Origin: Psoroptes ovis
Taxonomy: Eukaryota > Arthropoda > Arachnida > Sarcoptiformes > Psoroptidae
DNA length: 64,000 nt
Assembly: GCA_002943765.1 (NCBI GenBank)
Contig: PQWQ01000002.1
Location: 744,001 to 808,000 of the forward strand
Reading direction: 5' to 3'
Positions 47,301 to 58,698 of this stretch are shown piece by piece. The notes beneath the pieces are model-generated. The model was not told the DNA's origin. It saw only the letters and a list, made by a program, of their open reading frames with translations, and did not search any database. Each line of letters opens with the position of its first letter. Within the stretch, counting starts at the first letter, position 1. Made by a program: the position numbers and the translations under genes.

Positions 47301-48902
47301 CGTCTGAGCCATCATCATGTGGAGCATATTTGATTCTAGATTTGATAGACCAATTAACTCATCCTCCATTGTCTGGACTTCATAATCATCGGGTTTTGTA
47401 TCTTTCATTTCTTTTTGTTCATTTGTATCGGAATTTTGTTGAACATGGGACTTCATATCATTACTTTTTGTATTCATGGTTTCGCACACATAACTTTCTT
47501 TAACTTTTGTTCTTGGGGTATTCGATCTTTGTTGTGAGTATTCAATCATATTTCTTTGTGGAGACGTAATCGATCGATAATTTCCTCTGTTAACATTAGA
47601 TTGATTAGTCCATCTTGGATTGTCTTGCTGAGGTGTTTGGCATAGAATTTCATGATGACCACTTTTACAAATTTGACATATTCGTTTTGAATTACAGTTT
47701 TTCATACGATGTCCTTTTTCTAAACATCTGATGCATAAATTTTTTTCCCAAATTATATTTTTTTTGGTTTTCAACGGTATTTTAGCGTAGCAATCAATAG
47801 ATTTATGTGTTGGATTATTACAAAAATAACAATAGGTTGACCTTGTATTTTGTCTCTGTGGACTTGTTTTAACAATTGGATTGCAATTCAGGAAATCATC
47901 AAAGAGATTCTGATCTTCCCTTCTACTTCTAGCCAATTTATGTTCTTTTTCCAATACTTCGATAATGATACTTAAATCGGTTTCGCTAACACAACCCAAT
48001 TTACTAATAATTTCATATGTCAATTTTTGATAGATGATTCTTTTGAATTGATACGTGTAAGCGGGATTAATATTAACCTTTATCATTAATTTTTCAGTTT
48101 TCTTTATATCTTCCAGTATTCGTTCCATACCCATTATATCAAAATTATTTGTCAACTTTGGAAGACTTCTTAACTGTTGAGCTATATTTAATACGACTTC
48201 ATACGGATCATAAAATTTTTCACGCAATATGGTTTTGACCTTCTCGTAGTCGTCTTCATCGCCCATACTATTTATAAGTTGTCGACTTGGTCCATCTAAT
48301 TTTTCAGCAATTATATCGATTTTTCGTTGCGGGGGTAAACAGCTAAGGTCTAAAAGTGATGTTAGACTTTCGAAAAATTTCCGAAAATCTAAAAATTTCC
48401 CCGAAAATGGTTTAATTTTTTCAATTTCTTTTAGAATAAATTTTTCAGGCATCGTTTTTGGTTCAGCTTCGGTTGTCATTGTGATTGTTTCCTGTTGAAC
48501 TTGTTGATTAGTTATATTTGACTTACTTGGTTCATTTCTAGCTTTAGTTGCGTCGTCTTGGATGGTCATTTCAAATATATTTATTTTTTTGATGTCCTGC
48601 TTTGTTTTGTCGGCCACTTCGTATATTTTATCAAGTTTCTGATGATAATCTGTATTGATCAATTCATATTTTTCGGAATCAAACGGAAGTCCATGTTCAT
48701 GTCCATAATCTGCTGATGCTTTGAATTTGGCTCGATAGTCTGCGACTTTCTTCGCTAATTCCAATGTTTTCTTTACCAAATCGTAAGCATCAATCGTTTT
48801 TTCGTTAATTTGGTTAAATACTTCAGTCATCATTCGCCTAATAACTGGCTTCTCTTTCTCCAATTCCTGGAGATTCTTCGTCAAAACGTCGGAGGTACTC
48901 AT
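42771..48902 (-). CDS. Gag-pol-env polyprotein, single frame
   Basis: A 2043-aa frame from ATG at 48902 to TAA at 42771. Gag spans about 1-480, with an N-terminal helical part and three zinc-knuckle-like sites: CYFCNNPTHKSIDC near 357, then CIRCLEKGHRMKNC, then CQICKSGHHEILC. Protease has MIDSGANISF near 562. RT carries LDISQGYYHV, RLPFGLKNAP and the catalytic YIDD near 860. RNase H has YTDAS near 1006, E in ASELECLA and VTDHKPL. Integrase has an HHCC finger near 1197, Asp near 1262 (IHIDTIGG), Asp near 1322 (IIADQYPA) and Glu near 1357 (GIVEHVNQ), giving D,D35,E; a GPF module (RFEGPFPVV) lies near 1477. The envelope-like region starts about 1520. There is no stop or frameshift between pol and env, where retroelements usually use a separate spliced frame. 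All catalytic residues are present, so it looks competent. Confidence 0.95.
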   Translation of the reverse strand: MSTSDVLTKNLQELEKEKPVIRRMMTEVFNQINEKTIDAYDLVKKTLELAKKVADYRAKFKASADYGHEHGLPFDSEKYELINTDYHQKLDKIYEVADKTKQDIKKINIFEMTIQDDATKARNEPSKSNITNQQVQQETITMTTEAEPKTMPEKFILKEIEKIKPFSGKFLDFRKFFESLTSLLDLSCLPPQRKIDIIAEKLDGPSRQLINSMGDEDDYEKVKTILREKFYDPYEVVLNIAQQLRSLPKLTNNFDIMGMERILEDIKKTEKLMIKVNINPAYTYQFKRIIYQKLTYEIISKLGCVSETDLSIIIEVLEKEHKLARSRREDQNLFDDFLNCNPIVKTSPQRQNTRSTYCYFCNNPTHKSIDCYAKIPLKTKKNIIWEKNLCIRCLEKGHRMKNCNSKRICQICKSGHHEILCQTPQQDNPRWTNQSNVNRGNYRSITSPQRNMIEYSQQRSNTPRTKVKESYVCETMNTKSNDMKSHVQQNSDTNEQKEMKDTKPDDYEVQTMEDELIGLSNLESNMLHMMMAQTETTDMAKRKDLEEPVVVKAQVNGFEQELMIDSGANISFITPMYVKKLLLKEKPTNENIFTLGANVHIKGICTTTVKIENIEHEVKFYVVPHRKDIIALGRDAMRSFGISITPEDENKWKVKINIGQSKEKDVEDHDIRKLLKRYKDVFAKNKEDIGCIKNEMAQIHLSNEIPITCRPYPCTAMDQEIIDKEIDRLLKMDVIEPSNSPFCFPIVLVDKKDEGKKTRLCVDYRKLNAVTIVEHYPMPKISDIDERLINSTYFTTLDISQGYYHVMMDPNDRGKTGFVTKYDQYQWKRLPFGLKNAPMIFQRIIWSLIKRNNLHMYCHNYIDDIIIFSRTKKEHLTHLDNVMNVLLKENIKLKLSKCIFGMKSIIFLGHKISEHGIAPCKSNIEAIIKAEPPKNLKDLRGFLGKINYYHKFIPNRAEATYYLTELLKKNQKWEWTENQQKEFENLKNLLIKEPILKLFNPELEIKIYTDASLKGIGAVLKQIHPNEQEYPVAYFSKKLLPYQQRYSASELECLAILEAVEYWHYWLVGQNFTIVTDHKPLESLKKIKKPKTRLFNWALRLSSYQFNIVYRKGVDNQEADYLSRHPIHDLEEMAKAPMIMFTNLWEDTDKIMAIQKNYNPKQLNKCYGKNGIIYRKKKNFEQIFIPKEEAENELRRTHHEFGHIGSVHLYEHYSRRYYTPDIMKIIKKVVQNCEVCNITKKNSYRFGFMGQIGPAKLPFEIIHIDTIGGFQSFGSNKRFLHLAIDAFTRFIWIICSKTQTAKDMINLVKKIQSVTKPKLIIADQYPAIKGTEFKTYLKRNNIGIMFIPRDHPSSNGIVEHVNQTICDRIRHKIYETSKGKRTLSWATHAAKAAEEYNKTIHSVTKYSPLFLLTGYDAKKILGPEEVVEARKIAFQNSNLMHEKNKKKYDETRKELPLEIIDEVYVSKGNALNRKKLDARFEGPFPVVDKEGNTMLKIQKKGKLEKVHISQVKPKFHPFNMVLLTSLMLIHLANGKYEPSVADPIVWEKTDHTITKELVNTYYYIRLVNPCSILKRTDRRFECNARYDFWIMETINKNCDKINITYDDFMEENRRRKRFVGSILKGTKFLFENYDKVLHIGQTIVGFVTNWFERKKIKSLKETQRKQQEQIKVLMNSQKEILKEMVDKLDKMGEIQMNNRKTMEDLIDGLHYDLMVGSQMVTISQNLKKFFNELARGIIPIEFELLFPGIVTSEDKYEQWEFVGCDLSSHSDLILEFIQPQPYDELIVYESHPFTLYKQQEDKFCMYEYSGPRYMLYNLEKDCVKRLHLHPHHKKRSESFIINKPTSCQEDDEIEKLWVKKFCETKSKFNQEELQIHYNNKFIFVYCYKQLITIENITSECENKIYKIPQKKEFIAGSFHHRPSVRKTLGNHSFHLYENELIGKNLYSGIYNYSIQTKNIDQLLAEMNNLDEPEEDRFNKWLMLIPTGVCLLIIIAGVLIVILRRIKLTKKKRKILERSQEFIELENQARSQGSNSPEVDDTAV

Positions 48903-48938
48903 CTTATTAATATTTTGTAATGTTCATCTTGCTGGCTT
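48903..48938 (-). other. Short leader lacking a canonical primer-binding site
   Basis: Between the 5' LTR and the ATG there are 36 nt, beginning AAGCCAGCAAGATGAAC. No TGG, the complement of a tRNA CCA end, occurs at the LTR boundary. Minus-strand priming would need an internal tRNA site, a processed tRNA fragment or self-priming. Confidence 0.6.
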
Positions 48939-49385
48939 ATAAGATATACGTGGTGGAGAGCGCAATTTTGGTTTAATTTAACTTTTTTTTTTCACGAAAT
49001 AAACTTATGACACAACAACAAGTTTTTTTTTTTTTTTGTAAAAATTTTATTTATTGATAAAAATGATAATGACAATGACAATGACAACATTTGATGAAAA
49101 TAACGACTGACTGAATAATAATTGGAAAAAATTTACCATTTTGATTAAAATGACGGAAAATATATACATTATGAGAAAGGAATGTGATAGAAAGGTAATT
49201 AAATCGAGGATGTTTTGAATACTTTAAATCATAACGATGTGCATGTTTAGCCAATGTGATTAAATTGGAATTTTTTTGCCAAATATGGTAATCAGCTAAA
49301 CATTATCATCATTAAGCTAACGATTTAAAAAATTAATGATGTTAAATAACATCCCTTTAGATCAATAACTACCATTTCTATTACA
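48939..49385 (-). repeat. 5' LTR of the env-bearing element
   Basis: This 447-bp copy matches the other LTR base for base except for two fewer T in the homopolymer at 49023-49037. It is flanked outside by TACAT at 49386-49390. Confidence 0.92.
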
Positions 49386-49390
49386 TACAT

Positions 49391-49961
49391 AATAAACAGC
49401 ATTCGCATAATTATCATTTCCTTCCATATATTTCAAAAAATAAAAAAATTAGAAACAAAGCTATGAAATATACACAATTCGTTTGAATCGATTAATTAAT
49501 ATTAATGTTATTACTTCTTTTTTCTTCTTCTTTAGTCATCATCATCATTATTCACTAGTCAATTTCATATTTTTCGTATATCTGTGCACCCAATTGCATG
49601 CAAAGCATTCCAAGCATTTGTTTGCGAGAGAAAAAATATACGGAAAAATGAATATGAAAATATACGGAAAAAAAATTCAAATAAATTAAGCTCACGCACA
49701 CCTGTATGTGATAGAATTATGATCATTATTGTTATTATTCTTTGATATTTAAATATAATCATTAAAGAAAAATAATACAATATGAAATCAATAATAGTAA
49801 CCTAACGATGATGACCGATGACTGGTGTATGTCGAATGGTCAGTGAATCCGGTGTAAAACAAAGCAAAACAAAAAATTGAAATGATCATAAGCTTCGGAA
49901 AAATTAGCATATAATATTCATTATGATGATGATTGTAGCATGGAAAAATCGAATAAAAAAA
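49391..49961. other. Non-coding spacer
   Basis: AT-rich DNA between the retrotransposon and the next MITE. Overlapping open frames of 65-71 codons on both strands (49483-49780) are not supported as genes. Confidence 0.5.
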
Positions 49962-49963
49962 TA

Positions 49964-50043
49964 TTATGTTGTCCGAAAAGTTCATTTTGCTTAATCAATA
50001 GAGTTGCTAATGAAAATCGGCCAGAAATTATCGGACAACCTGA
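49964..50043 (-). mobile_element. Mariner-like MITE, 80 bp, copy 4
   Basis: On the minus strand it reads TCAGGTTGTCCGATAATTTC at the start and CGGACAACATAA at the end. It is flanked by TA at 49962-49963 and 50044-50045. It matches the family interior (GGCCGATTTTCATTAGCAAC, then TTGATTAAGCAAAATGAAC). Confidence 0.88.
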
Positions 50044-51940
50044 TATAAACTACAAAATACAAAATGCCAATGAATGATGATTATTATTGAGAAAAGGTCA
50101 GAATTGGTTTTAGTTTGTTCTTTTCTATTGAATTGGCACCGAAAAAATCAAATAAAATTTTTGTTTCGATGCTTTCACCATCAAATCATCGAAATACATC
50201 GTTTGGAAAATAATATTTTTTTGGATAAAAAAAGATAAATTAAATTAAACCTAACCCGCAAATTAACCCAATGAATAATTTTAAGGGGGAAAAATTACAA
50301 ACATTTTTTCCATTCTTTGCTCATCAATCGGTTGATGAGGATGATGATGATGGATAAAGCATCTTTATTAGCGTGTATTTCTCCTAAATTTGGCCTACCG
50401 ATTTTCCCTTAATTTCGCTTGCTTCAAGTTCAGATTCATCATAATCATCAACCGAGGTAAATGAATGGTAAAATTTTCAAATCAAAAATTCATTTTTTCT
50501 CCTCCATTTTTTTTCTAATAATTTTTCATTCTTCAATCATCATCATCATCAATTAATCCATTATTATTATTATTATTATTTCGACAGTCTAATCAATCAT
50601 TGAAAAAGAATGAATTTGGTAGGTTCATCATCAAGAGAGAAGAATAAACATAAAATGAATACATATACGAAAATACCAGAAGTTATAATAACAATTGAAT
50701 TATTATCAAGTTTGAAAATATTTATTCATTTCCATTGAATTTTCATTATTCATTTATTATTTCATTTTGTAGATGTTCCTCAGACATCTTTGAAATAATA
50801 ATAATCATCATCATCATCATTAGGTGCATCATCATTTCAAGGATTGCATTTGATTTGTTCAGTTGTTTTAGTAATTTTAACAACATTTCGAAATGGTAAA
50901 AGGTGAAGATGATGATGGTGATGGAGAGAGCGATTCGTATTTCATAATTTGAAAAAATGAAAATTTTCAAAACACAAAATGAAATTTTTCACATTTTCAC
51001 CATTTCTAATTGTCAAAATTGTGATTGAAATTTGCAAGAAGAAAAATGGAGATTAATGGATGAAATCAGCCAAAACAACCACAATAACAACGAAAGGTGA
51101 GAAAACATCGAATTCAAGTTGATTGAGCAAATACAAATTAATATTTTTTCATGAACAAATATTCATTTGTATTGAAACAATATTTCTTCTTCCATTGAAA
51201 ACACATAATTTTCATTTCAGCTTTCATTTGAATCTAATTTTTAAGGATATTTTCAACGAGAGAAAAAAAATTAATTACGATTGATTTTCAACAAGAAAAA
51301 TGCAAAGAAACTTATTCAAATATCAATTGGTTTTGAACATTTGATCATCATTTTGTGATTTAATGGTGTTCATCTTCATCATTTCATTTATTTTCTTATG
51401 CATTTTTTGCATTTTTGAAAATTTCATTTATCGTTTCAATTATGGCTGAAATGAATTATTTTTCGAATTGAATGATATGAAATGAAATGAAATGAAAATT
51501 TTCAAATCGTTTTTTTTCAAATCTTCAAATCAAAGACTTGAATCAAACAACAGCAACAACAACAACAAAAAAAATGAATTCCCATTATTAATTAATGTAC
51601 GATATTTTTTTTAACAAAGTATTCATTTTATATTTTTCAAATGAAAAAATGAAATGAAAATTTTTTGTTCATTTCATTTGTATCTTCTTCTTGCTCGGTT
51701 GTTCGTGATGCATACAAATCTCTGTACGAAGGGTACACATACAAACACACACAGGCACACATATCTTTATCTATTGAATAATTGATGATGGAAATTTTTT
51801 TTTATTTCGAAAAAAAATATTGCATAGAAAATGAATAGATAATTCAAACATATTTTTATTCTTCAAATACAACAAGAAAATGAAAGAAAAAAATTACAAA
51901 TTTTATAAATGAAAAGATTCATCATTCACAATTGGCTAGA

Positions 51941-51957
51941 CTCTCTCTCTCTCTCTC
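51941..51957. repeat. (CT)n microsatellite
   Basis: Eight and a half CT units. Confidence 0.85.
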
Positions 51958-53006
51958 GTTTAAACTCGTTAAATTATTCATTCATTTTTGAAAAAAATTC
52001 ATTTTGAAAAATCCAATTTGTTTATGTGGTGTTATGTGCCGTTCCCCATTATATTTTTTCATATGTTTTTCTTATTTTTGACAAAATTTCGATCAGAAAC
52101 TGTTCAAAATTTTCGAAATGTTTCAAATAATTCAAGATTTTCAAGATTTTTCTTGAATTTTCTTGTTTGAAAATTTGAAAAATTTTTCAAAAATTTCAAA
52201 TCACAGATCTTGAAACATGTTTTTGTATTTTCATTTGAAACATTGAAACATTTAAAACATTGAAAACGTGTTTTTTCCCGATACCAATTTGCAAAAGAAG
52301 CAATGGACATTTCAATGATCAATTCAATACTGCTGCTGTGCACACATAATAAATTTAATTAGATTTGCCTGGATGTTTGTTTGCTTGTTTACTTTTAAAA
52401 GCAAAAACAATTGGGACCGAATAAGACCTTGTCATTGTCGTTTGAATGTGTTAAATTTTGATGGCTAATTTGTCCCGTTTCAAAATAAACTGGACCATGC
52501 ATTCAATGGAAAAAGAATTGGAAAATTGGATTTTTATTTTATTTTTCCTATTTCAGAAAATTCTGTTTTTGATGTTTTCTCATTTGAAATTGATGGAATG
52601 AATGGGTTTTTTCTCCGTTCGTTTGTTTGTTTGTTTGTTCGTTTTCTAATCAGTGAAATTTTCCTAGTTTCTCTGATGATAATCAGAAACATTATCCAAT
52701 TAGCTTCTTTGTTGTTTTTGTCATCGAAAACAGAAAAAAAGAAAAATTTGATTAAATTATTTCGTAGATCAGAGAATGGAGAATGGAATTTTTCTCTGAA
52801 TTAAATTGAATTAAATCTTTCGAAAATCATCTAATGTTTGAAGAGGCGTGTGTGTCCCTGAGTGTGCGTTTGTGGACAAATTTTTGAATTTTTTCATTTC
52901 CACTTTTTTGTTTCAAATATTTCATGACAAAAAAATTTGACCATTTTCATTTCGGATGTTTGTCATTGTTTCTTTGTATATCGGACGATTAATATGAAAA
53001 AATCAA

Positions 53007-53033
53007 TCCATTTTAAAATTATTTTAAAATGGA
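53007..53033. repeat. Perfect 12-bp inverted repeat
   Basis: TCCATTTTAAAA and its complement flank a 3-nt loop TTA, giving a compact hairpin in AT-rich DNA. Confidence 0.6.
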
Positions 53034-56000
53034 CTATTCTTGAATTTTTTCAATGATGCTTATGCTGCTGCTGTTTCATTTTTGAATCAAGTTTTCTTTT
53101 ATACAAAGACTTTTTGTTTGCGTCGAGGCTCTGAAGAAGATGGAAAGAAAATTTAAGAAAATAACGCACATACACATACAAAAATAACATGGAATCAATT
53201 AATTTTGATTGGACATCAATCATCATGTATGTTTCAATTGTGATCAATTGGATTAGATTGAAAAGCAAGCAAAAAAGAAAAATTTTCTAAATTGAAATTG
53301 AAAATGAAATTGAATTGAATTGAAATGAATTGAATTAAAATGAATTAAAGGAAGAACAAGAAGCAGGCGAAGAATAATAAGACGAATCACAAGGCGAAAA
53401 GCAAATGGATCAAGATGAAGATGGAAAGAAATGGAAGAAAAAAGCATGGTTAAAGCATATTGACAACGATATAAAAACGATACAGCACAAACGACAAAAC
53501 CAACGGACGTACCCAAATAATAATGATAAATAAATAAAAAGCAAGCAAGCTTTAATGTAGCGGAAATCATCAAATGTGTTTTCAAAGAAAATGAAATGAA
53601 ATGAAATGAAATAAAATAAAATAAAATGTCTGAACCACATTGAAACGAGAAAAAAAACAGAGAGATAGAGCTAGAGAGGGATAAATATTTCAAATCAATT
53701 GATCATTTGATGAATTGAATTGGGAATGAATGAATTAGCTTAATTACAAACCAGCAAGCAAACATTCGCATTGAATGAAAATGATTCAAATACTAATCAA
53801 GAAAATTGAATTGAAATGGATTTGAAAACTGAATTTTGACTGAAAAAAACAACAAGCAAATACATTGAATCAAATGGTAAATTTAAGAAAATTTCTTGTA
53901 TCATTTTCTATTTCTTAGTGAAATTCATTCGTTTATTTCATTCAAAACTGAAAACAATATTTGAAATATTTGTAATATTTTTCATCCATTTTCCAAATAT
54001 TTTCATTGAAATCCTCAAATATGTGAAATGAATTAGAAAAAAAAAAATATTGAACAAATTCACTTTCGATTCGATGAATTTTATTTATTTTATTTTATTT
54101 TTGCTCTGAAGAATAACCGAAAAAATGCACAGAACAGCAATTCACTGTGCAACTTCGTTTTCCAAAATTAAATAAAAACGAAAATGAAACAAAATTCTTT
54201 AGACTCATCATTCGTATACGATGATAATGGCTGTTTTTTTTTGTACCAAACTGGTCAAGCGAACGAACCAACAAAGACAGCAACAATGACCAACATCATC
54301 ACATCAATCAAATCAAAGAAGAAAATAAAAGAAATGAAAAAAATGTCGTCAACGATAGATTCATAGTCACATGGAAAACAACTATGACGATGATGTTGGT
54401 GATGATGGTGATGATAATTCAAAGAATAATAAAATAAAATAAAACCAAGGGAATCAATTTCTCGAACAAGCCCCAACCAAACTCAAATCTATCTTTGGTT
54501 CAAAATTCAAAAAAAAAGGAATAATTCTTTATTCCTCGCATTCATTCATTCATTATTCATTATTTTATTATTATTGAATTCAATGCATTCAATTCAAATT
54601 CAATGAATTCAATGCTGCTGCATCTGCACTTTTTTTTTATTTCACTGAATGTCCAAGAAATTTTCATTTTTTGCCTTTGCTTTCAACATAATCATATTCT
54701 TCGATTCTTTGATATTATTCACACATCCGTTTTACATTTTATTTTCGCTTGCATTGCAACAATCAACACAAATACACCAAGCAATATTTTTTTCATCCTT
54801 AAATGTAATTTCAATGGATATTCAATGGATGTTTTAATGATGAATCAATTCTTGATTTTTCCTTGGAATTTTCGCCTAAAAAACATAATAAATTCTTAGT
54901 GTGATAAGAATATTTTTTCATTCTTTTTTTCACCCAAAAAAACAGAATAATCTTCCGGATCGATGAATAATATCGGCCGTAGCATTAGCAGCATCAGCAG
55001 CAGTGAAAAAAACGGATGTTCAGCGATATTTATTTGTTGTGTTATTATTTGAATCAAATTTTTATTTATTCATTCATTCATTTCATTCATTTATAGATTG
55101 AAATCTTTTAATTAAAAAAAAATGAAATGAAATGAAATCTTGAATTTTCTTTTCCATATTCAATATTCACACTCACAGATATTCATTCATTCAGACGCCT
55201 CAAGGCGTATATTCTCGGATTGAATGTTGCTTGCTTCAATATGTTTGTGCTTTATTATTTATTCTATGACTTATTGCTTATTTATTTTGCTTTGAATTCA
55301 AAAAATTGTCATTCATTCAGTTATTGGCATTTCACATTCAAAAGTGAATCGCTATTCATAAGTGAAATAACCAATAAATAATAATGATAATAAACAACAA
55401 CAACAACAACAAAAAAATTAATCAAAAGTGAATTTTTTTTTTTGGGTAGAAATGAAAAAATTTCCGGTGAATTTTTTCAGGGATTCAATTTTCGAAATCA
55501 ATTTCATATTTGTTTCGGTTGTTTAGATGCTTCGGTTGTTTATTTTTTTTTTGTATTTTTGATTTTTTGATTTCAAAGTATCAAAGATTGTTGTTTCATC
55601 GTTGTTGTTTCACATTTTCAATATGTGCAAATTTACCTTCGAGGGTTTTTTGGGCTACGAAGATAAAATTTTGTTTTCTTTTTCCATTATATTTTTCGAT
55701 TTTTTATGATGATCCAATATACACGAACTGATTGAATCTTATATTTCCAATAATCAATTTGTTTCCGAATAGAAAAATCTAAGAAAAATAATTGGAAATT
55801 TTGTTCCGTTTCACTCAATGATAATGGCCACACACAATGCTTCGATTTGGAACACACAAACGATATCATCATCAAGAAAATGAAAATAATAAAATACAAA
55901 AATGCCAAAAGATATTATTTCGGAACCAAAGAAGCAAAATCAAGATCCAAAACAAAATCAATGGACTTTTAATCATTTAATATATCGTTGTTGTTACAAA

Positions 56001-58698
56001 TATACATATTGAACAGTATGAAATACAGCAAAATCTAGAATCTAAATTCTAAAGATTCTAAACTTTTTTCCCATTTCCAAAATGATGATAATGGCCAAGA
56101 GGAATGTATTGTGTTGCATCGAAAAACATAAATCATTGGAGTAAAAAAAACTGGTAAAATTGATATTAATTTTCCACAAAAAAATTGAAAAGTTCTATGA
56201 TGATCAACTATGAAAAATCTATGGATATTTGATTTTTTCAAAGTCAAACAAAGAATAAAGTAAAAGGTGTCAAAACACAAAGATGCAGCAACAAATACAA
56301 CAAAACAATATTGTTTTGAATAAATAAATGAACAAATGAATGAATAAATACATTCATTCCACACAACAACATCCTGAAATCATGAATAAACAACTGAGCA
56401 ATACAACTGGATTGTATTTCTCACATTTCCTATGAAAACTATGTTCATAGAAAATAATAATAATTTACAAATCTAATCAATTTTTGTTTGAAATATGGAA
56501 AATAATAATGAAAATATTCATATTTTTGATGCAAAATTCAGTAAAAATACAGATGAAAATTCAATTCAAATGTGCATTTTCTCCGATTCCGGAACATAAT
56601 AGTTTCATGAGTCGCTGCTGAATCAAAATGAATGAATGGTAAAATATGCAAGAATATTTTGGTAGAAAAAATATTGAAATTGAAAAATTCTCTGATAAAC
56701 ATTTCATTCATTTCGGAAATAATTTATTTTCTTGTCGTAATATTCATTCGTCGTTGTTGTTCGCGTTGTTTTACATTGTTTGGTTCCAGGCGAAAAAAAA
56801 TGTGGAAAAAGTGCAATTTCTTATTATTATTTTCATTATTATTAGTCGCAAAAATCAAAATTGATGCAATTTTCATTTTCTTTTTTTTTCCGAACAAAAA
56901 CATATAATATTTACTTCGAATAAGATATTTGATTGACTTTTTTTCATTTTTTTTCTTTTTTCTTCATTTTAACATATCAAATTTTATCATCTTTGACAGT
57001 ATATGAATGGTAAAAGTAAATGGAAGAAAATGCGAGAAAAAACAACTAAAAAAACATTTGAATATTATATGCAAGGAATTTGGGTGCAAAAGTAAATGAA
57101 AAATGCAAAAATACAAAAAAATATTCCTCAAAGGCTATACCCTGGTGCTGATGATGTATAATATACGAATTGCGAAAAATTCATGCCTTTTGCAAAGGCC
57201 TGAAATTGAAATGAATGTGAATCAAAATAAACAGAAATTGACAAATGACAGATAGGCAATCTTAATGGAATCATTTCTGGAGCAGGATAAAAAATAAGGA
57301 AAAAATTTTGAATTTTAAATTTTTCCTATCCACCGATCCCCTTCATTTCCCTTTGATTTTTTCTCCCCTGTTTTTTTCGTAGAGAACAAATCAAAGTAAT
57401 CAAAACGATCCGGAAATGTTTTGATTCTTTTGATTCGAAATGGTGATGATCACAAGGCCCCATACATATAACAACCAAAACGATTGAAATGTTAAATAAA
57501 CATACACATCGAGGAAATTTTGTATTGAATTTTGATTTTATTTATTTTCAAAAAGAATAAAATACCGGGAGATTCTGTGTTTAGGTTTTTCCTGGTGAAA
57601 ATTTTGAAAAAATAAATAAATAAACATTTGGCCATTTTCAATGTTTGATTGTTTGTTTGTTTACTGATTTTACTGTGTTCAATACTATGAATTGATGGTG
57701 AATTGAAATTGAAATTGAATTTTTCTCGATATTTTGGCTGAATTTTCAACTAAAAGCCTGAGAAAAATCGAAAGATATCCATACAGTGATAATGTCACTC
57801 AAATTTCAAATTCTTCAGATTCAAAGAATTCGGAGAAGAAACATAGAACACTATGAGAAGAAATAACCAAAGATACGAACTGATAGAATTGTATTTTCAA
57901 TATTACGAAATATTATTATTCGCTTTTAATATTAATATTATTATTATTATTTTCAAAAGCAATTTTTTCAAATTAGATCTCTCATTCTATCGTTTTCTTC
58001 GTTTTTCTTTTTTTTTCGATTTTTGCATTTTTTTTCTTTTTCATTTCATTCCAAGCGATGTGTCAAACTGTCAACCATTTTGATAAAACCATAATAATAA
58101 TAATAATAATAAAATTAAATTAAAACGAAACTTTTTGGTTATGCCATTCATTTCATTATTTCATTGCATATTTCCATCTCTCATACACACTGTTCACTAT
58201 TTTCAAATGTTTTTTTCGAAATTCCTCGATTCATTTCAACTCATTTTTTTTATTATTTGTTCTCATAAGATCAAAAAGTACCCGAGAAAATTTTTCATTT
58301 TCATTTTCAAATGAATATATAATATATATTTCTATTTATTTTTTGTGATAATATTGATTCATAGTATACACATTGAACATTGTGCGATATTAAAGTTTTT
58401 TTTTTCCATCTTCCATTGCTTCAAGCATCACCTAAATTGAATATTGAATATATGTGTTCGTTCAATATTAAACGCATAAAAAGTTTTATTCAGAACCATA
58501 TCGAACCAGCAGCAGTATTCATTCGGTATTTGAATGACGATGATGATATATGAAAAATGTCTTAGTGTGTACGAGCATCCCGATGGAATGAAATGGTTCC
58601 CAAAAAAAAAAAAAATCTTATTTCATGAATTGAGAAATTCAAAAATTCAATTTCGGGCGTACATTCAACAATGAATTGAATATATTTTGAATTATTTG

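Larger units (their letters stand above)
42242..49385 (-). mobile_element. Complete env-bearing Ty3/gypsy-type LTR retrotransposon
   Basis: A 7144-bp element on the minus strand. Its LTRs (42242-42690, 449 bp; 48939-49385, 447 bp) are identical except for a T run of 17 versus 15. A direct repeat TACAT flanks it at 42237-42241 and 49386-49390 (4-6 bp depending on how the shared bases are assigned). A polypurine tract lies just inside the 3' LTR, and one 2043-codon frame carries gag, protease, RT, RNase H, integrase and an envelope-like region. RT before integrase marks it as Ty3/gypsy or retrovirus type. Near-identical LTRs and an unbroken frame mean a very recent insertion. The leader between the 5' LTR and the ATG is only about 36 nt. 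Confidence 0.95.
50046..58692. other. Long non-coding region
   Basis: About 8.6 kb, AT-rich. It has a CT microsatellite at 51941-51957, a perfect 12-bp inverted repeat at 53007-53033, many TTTCAA-type runs at 52090-52260, and a small GC palindrome ACGCCTCAAGGCGT near 55195-55208. The 146-codon minus-strand frame at 53253-53693 is built from Phe/Ile/Ser repeats and is not called. A short GC-richer stretch at 54955-55030 after a possible acceptor could be an exon but is too short to support. Confidence 0.5.

Noticed and set aside
53253..53693. 146-codon minus-strand frame with hydrophobic runs
   Set aside because: It comes from repeated GAAAT/GAATT motifs giving Phe, Ile and His runs, with a second open frame in the same region; no protein-like block is present.
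54955..55050. Possible exon after AAAACAG with GC-richer AGC/ATC codons
   Set aside because: The open stretch is only about 30 codons, runs to a stop without a donor and lies in a region with no other exon.
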